From an uncultured Lachnospiraceae bacterium (GTDB taxonomy: Bacteria; Bacillota; Clostridia; Lachnospirales; Lachnospiraceae): DNA of 9,602 nt. The DNA lies in NCBI GenBank assembly GCA_902773445.1, contig CACYEU010000157.1, forward strand, positions 1-9,602, read 5' to 3'. Position numbers and translations under genes: made by a program. The first letter of the stretch is position 1. Every line of letters starts with the position of its first letter. Below, one piece after another: positions 6,857-9,602 of this stretch. The notes under the pieces were generated by a model that made no database searches, was not told the origin of the DNA, and was given only the letters and a program-made list of their open reading frames with translations.

Positions 6857-7615
6857 TTAAGTGCGATAGCTGTTTTTCCATTTGACCAGCTGATCAGCGT
6901 CATACTGTTCGGGGACTGAATCCTCGATGGACTGGATCAGCTTTGAATTCTCCTTGTCAGCGACCTTGAACAGGTCATTCTCGGCAAGAAGCAAATGGTA
7001 TTCTTCGGCTGTCATATATTGACGGCACGCGTAAATATATGCCCGGATCATATCATAATCATTACAGATCTGGTAGGCAGCCGCATATGCTTTTGCCGCT
7101 TCAGCATAAAAGAACAGCTTACCGTAGCAGGCTCCGAGACAGGCATAGACCTGACCGTAGAATGTCGCGTCAACACTCTCCGTTCTCGGTGCCGCAAGGA
7201 TCTTTTTGTACGCGAGGATCGCGTTTTCATATTCTCCGGTGTTCAGCAGATCGTCGGCTTTGTGTTTCTGCCGTTCGACCTCCTCCTGTCCCTCCAGCTT
7301 GTCGAGCACGGCTTTGATTCCTGCCAGTTCAGGGCGGGTGTAGATACCGGTATTTCGGAGGAAATACAACACAAAATCACCGATGCTCACGCGCTTTGCG
7401 ATCTGCTCCCGCAAACCGTCAGCCAATGCAAACAGTCCGAGTTCGGACTCGATCCAATGGCACAGAGATTCGCTCATCATCGTATGATCGATCAGATAAA
7501 GGTTGTCACAGATGATATAGGCAAGCTCCTCGATCGTAAATACCTGATAGCGGATATGAGCGAGCTTATACGGCTGTGTCGCTTTTTGTTTATGACAAAG
7601 TATTAAACTGCTCAT
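6857..7615 (-). CDS. TPR-like helical protein of unknown function
   Basis: I do not recognise a named function. The 252-residue product is soluble and almost wholly helical, with no signal peptide or membrane segment. The first 100 residues (IRYQVFTIEELAYIICDNLYLID, then a WIESELGL helix and IAKRVSIGDFVLYFLRNTG) form a distinct N-terminal domain of a type I associate with gut Clostridia clusters. Residues 116-140 (KHKADDLLNTGEYENAILAYKKIL) and 152-183 (an AYAAAYQI-ending helix pair) look like two tetratricopeptide hairpins, so a protein-binding adaptor role is likely. It starts at ATG 7615, with GGGAGGA four bases upstream inside the previous gene, giving a 26-base overlap with the Hsp70-like gene. 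Such tight coupling suggests the two products act together. purB follows after 14 bases. Confidence 0.75.
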   Translation of the reverse strand: MSSLILCHKQKATQPYKLAHIRYQVFTIEELAYIICDNLYLIDHTMMSESLCHWIESELGLFALADGLREQIAKRVSIGDFVLYFLRNTGIYTRPELAGIKAVLDKLEGQEEVERQKHKADDLLNTGEYENAILAYKKILAAPRTESVDATFYGQVYACLGACYGKLFFYAEAAKAYAAAYQICNDYDMIRAYIYACRQYMTAEEYHLLLAENDLFKVADKENSKLIQSIEDSVPEQYDADQLVKWKNSYRT

Positions 7616-8882
7616 TGCTTCCTCCCAATCTGACAGTGACGACCTTCTTGAAATCTGTTTCAGGGAAAATCTGTCCGAATCCGAGATCGCGGAATGTGAT
7701 CAGACACTGGTTCTCATCGGAAAACGTCGCTTTGACTTCCAGCCGCAGCGAATAATTGCTGCGGTCCGGCAGTCCGTCCAGATTAACTTCAATAATCTTT
7801 GATTCGCCGGTTGCCAGAGAAGTCTGTGACAACAGGATGGGATCATTGTTCTCCAGAAGGATCTCATAGGTGCAGTCAGATTCATACCAGTATTCGCCCC
7901 AGGAAATGATCGGATACCATTTCAGATCTTCGCCTTCGCGGATCCTGATGCAGACCTGATCGGTCATCTTGGACTCATCAAGGTAAATCGCATTGTCGGC
8001 GCGTCCGGTCGTCCGTCTGACAGCCGAGTAACATGCTCCCTTGCTGTACAGATTGTTGCCGAGAAATACGCGTCTTCCATTGCACATGACTTTGAGTGAT
8101 TCGGGATACCAATTGGTCTCAAATCCCTCTCCGGTCAGAAACACCGACGAGACCATTCTCTTGTCGAAAACGCCGTTGACAAAATTTGTGAATCTCATGT
8201 CAGCTTCCATCGCAAGCTCTACATTGATCACGGGGAATGTGACATGCAGTTCACTCATCAATGCGTCCGACACCTTTTCAACCATGACGAACTCAGTTTC
8301 CCCGGCGCTGATCGCTGTCTCGATCCGCCTCATCATATAGGCGCTGACGCTCTCTTTATCACAGTAAAAGAGCGCTGCCTCATATTGCCAGAGTTCTTTC
8401 GGCTGATCAAGCATAAAATGACAGAAACTCTCTTTATAATCCTGAACGATCGTATGATGGCCGCCAATACCGAGACGCGTCCCGATCTGCTTGAACAGTT
8501 TGACGATCGCTTCAGTCACATAGGGTACTGAAAAAACGATGTAAGTGATGTGCTTATAATCACTGAGAGCCAGTTCAATATACTTTTCAAGCAGATTCTC
8601 GGCCGGTATCTGTTTTCCAGATATCTCGATCATTTCTTTGTTGATCGCGCGAGAGAACAGTTTGTTTGCGAAACGCGCCCTCTCACTGACAGCCTGACGC
8701 TGAGCGTCATGGCCGTACGTCCATCGCCCGTTCATGGTGCCGATCACGAGTGGAATCTTATAATTGTCCGCAAGGACTTCTTTGGTCTGCGGCTCGTCCA
8801 TCCCTTCGGTATAATAACTGATCTGACAAAACTGGTCATTCAAATCAAATCCGATTGCATATGTCTTTGGTCCACTCATCAT
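7590..8882 (-). CDS. Hsp70/actin-fold-like protein (DUF5716-like), unknown function
   Basis: The 430-residue product looks like a divergent member of the Hsp70/actin/sugar-kinase superfamily. AIGFDLNDQFCQISYY (9-24) sits where the phosphate-1 loop should be. YIVFSVPYVTEAIVKLF (114-130) resembles the Hsp70 segment before the ATP site. AALFYCDKESVSAY (169-182) replaces phosphate-2. VFLTGEGF (247-254) replaces the adenosine motif, and NNLYSKGACYSAV (276-288) mirrors the Hsp70 ARGAA helix. The Gly-Gly pairs and Thr that bind ATP in true Hsp70s are missing, so ATPase activity is doubtful. Residues 305-418 are predicted beta-rich (LEVKATF, ITFRDLGFGQIFPE) and may be a substrate-binding-like domain. 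I recall this as the DUF5716 family, but cannot confirm it. There is no signal peptide. AAAGGA lies five bases before the first of two tandem ATGs, nine bases after the upstream stop. It overlaps the next gene by 26 bases. Confidence 0.75.
   Translation of the reverse strand: MMSGPKTYAIGFDLNDQFCQISYYTEGMDEPQTKEVLADNYKIPLVIGTMNGRWTYGHDAQRQAVSERARFANKLFSRAINKEMIEISGKQIPAENLLEKYIELALSDYKHITYIVFSVPYVTEAIVKLFKQIGTRLGIGGHHTIVQDYKESFCHFMLDQPKELWQYEAALFYCDKESVSAYMMRRIETAISAGETEFVMVEKVSDALMSELHVTFPVINVELAMEADMRFTNFVNGVFDKRMVSSVFLTGEGFETNWYPESLKVMCNGRRVFLGNNLYSKGACYSAVRRTTGRADNAIYLDESKMTDQVCIRIREGEDLKWYPIISWGEYWYESDCTYEILLENNDPILLSQTSLATGESKIIEVNLDGLPDRSNYSLRLEVKATFSDENQCLITFRDLGFGQIFPETDFKKVVTVRLGGSNEQFNTLS
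7620..7626 (-). promoter_or_regulatory. strong ribosome binding site inside the Hsp70-like gene
   Basis: GGGAGGA is followed by AGCA and the ATG of the TPR-like gene (7615). The site is encoded within the last codons of the Hsp70-like gene (the Leu-Gly-Gly-Ser region), so the 26-base overlap is a real translation start rather than an artefact. Confidence 0.75.
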
Positions 8883-8891
8883 ATAAATCCT

Positions 8892-9602
8892 TTAGTAAGC
8901 TCTGAATATTTCATCTGAAAGCTTCAGTTCAACATCATACTGTTTGATATCTTCTGCACGCAAACGGCTTGATGCGGGCATCGAAAGCATGTTGTTAAGT
9001 CTGTGATATTTACCGTAGGTATTGCCCTGTTTTTCAAGCCTGTACTGAGTGCGCGGTGTCTTGACGACCCGTTCGTCATCAAATTCCTCAAAGTAATACT
9101 CAAGTGTCTCGCGGTAGAACAGAATGAATACCCTGACATAGATATTCGCGTATGCCGGAATCAGCACTTCCGACTTGAATTCCGTATCCTTGCGGGATGT
9201 TTCCGACGTTAAGACCCGGTAATGAATCTTTACCTTTCCGCCGAAACGGCTCTGGTACTCAACGACAGTTTTATCGTCAAGGCAGACCTCGTTCTTCCAC
9301 TGTTCCGGGAATTTCAGGAACGATGGGTAGATATTCCTCTTCTCACAGAAATCCTGCAGGAATCCTTTGAGGATCTCGCGGATCTCCGTGGCCGGCGTAT
9401 GCGTGCTGTAGAACCGAAGCAGAGCAAGTTTACAGATATCCGGTAGATTCTCCTCATAGACGAATTCCCTGCCCATCATCTCAAAGACGACCGGATCAAC
9501 AAGCCTGTCATTGATAAAGTACTGATGAGCAACATAGACCAGGTAAGCCTGCTTGAGTCTGAAGTACGCGCCTTTGCTCTCGTAATTCCTGAAAATGTCG
9601 AC
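8892..9602 (-). CDS. C-terminal end of a large protein, DUF5717-like (cut by window edge)
   Basis: The frame is open from the stop at 8892 to the window edge, giving 236 visible residues and no start. A Met pair at 9474-9479 is internal: the 41 upstream codons read smoothly (YFRLKQAYLVYVAHQYF, then INDRLVDPVVFEMM) and there is no ribosome site. No enzyme motif or membrane segment is visible. The part in view alternates helices (LALLRFYS, ILKGFLQDFCEKRN) with beta-like stretches (KTVVEYQS, KVKIHYRVL, YVRVFILFYRETLEYYFEE). This resembles my memory of the tail of DUF5717 proteins, which are around 1,000 residues or more and sit beside DUF5716 genes in Lachnospiraceae and relatives. The sequence alone does not prove that. 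It is nine bases upstream of the Hsp70-like gene and surely shares its transcript. Confidence 0.7.
   Translation of the reverse strand, partial: VDIFRNYESKGAYFRLKQAYLVYVAHQYFINDRLVDPVVFEMMGREFVYEENLPDICKLALLRFYSTHTPATEIREILKGFLQDFCEKRNIYPSFLKFPEQWKNEVCLDDKTVVEYQSRFGGKVKIHYRVLTSETSRKDTEFKSEVLIPAYANIYVRVFILFYRETLEYYFEEFDDERVVKTPRTQYRLEKQGNTYGKYHRLNNMLSMPASSRLRAEDIKQYDVELKLSDEIFRAY

Noticed and set aside
6843..6881. Longer purB from ATG 6881
   Set aside because: It would overlap the upstream gene by 25 bases, adds residues not typical of the family, and ignores the GAGGT site in front of 6842.
6995..7606. Long plus-strand open frame (203 codons) opposite the TPR-like gene
   Set aside because: It is antisense to a gene with a strong ribosome site and coherent TPR-like sequence, and its own product shows no recognisable fold or start signal.
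9474..9479. Tandem ATG as the start of a 195-residue protein
   Set aside because: The same frame stays open for a further 41 codons to the window edge with protein-like sequence and there is no ribosome site, so these are internal methionines.

Overview
The window reads as an ordinary chromosomal stretch from a Bacillota bacterium, probably Clostridia or Erysipelotrichia. The evidence is Shine-Dalgarno sites of the GGAGG type, a consensus sigma-A promoter, a short FtsK with a four-helix N-terminus, a free-standing NnrD next to alr, and an uncharacterised gene set that I associate with gut Clostridia. Base composition looks close to half G+C. All nine genes lie on the minus strand, so transcription runs from position 9602 towards 1. 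No gene-free stretch exceeds 100 bases, and I see no RNA genes, mobile elements, CRISPR arrays or plus-strand genes.

Upstream block (9602 to 5406): this holds the C-terminal end of a large protein that enters from outside the window (DUF5717-like), then a 430-residue Hsp70/actin-fold-like protein (DUF5716-like), then a 252-residue TPR-like helical protein, then purB (adenylosuccinate lyase). Gaps are 9 bases, a 26-base overlap and 14 bases, so this looks like one operon that ends in a purine biosynthesis gene. The first three genes have no function I can name and are the best candidate for an undescribed system.

Junction (5405 to 5320): a perfect 12-bp inverted repeat follows purB and looks like its terminator. 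A consensus promoter (TTGACT, 17 bases, TATAAT) is laid directly over it. The -35 box is the hairpin loop, and the -10 box lies only a few bases before the first ATG of the next gene.

Downstream block (5319 to 1): nnrD (NAD(P)HX dehydratase), alr (alanine racemase), a soluble CBS/CorC-type protein, an AEC-family transporter, yebC and the N-terminal part of ftsK. Spacings are 2 bases, 35 bases, a 4-base overlap, 48 bases and a 1-base overlap, so a single operon is plausible. It joins metabolite repair, D-alanine supply for peptidoglycan, transport, translation or regulation, and chromosome translocation at division.
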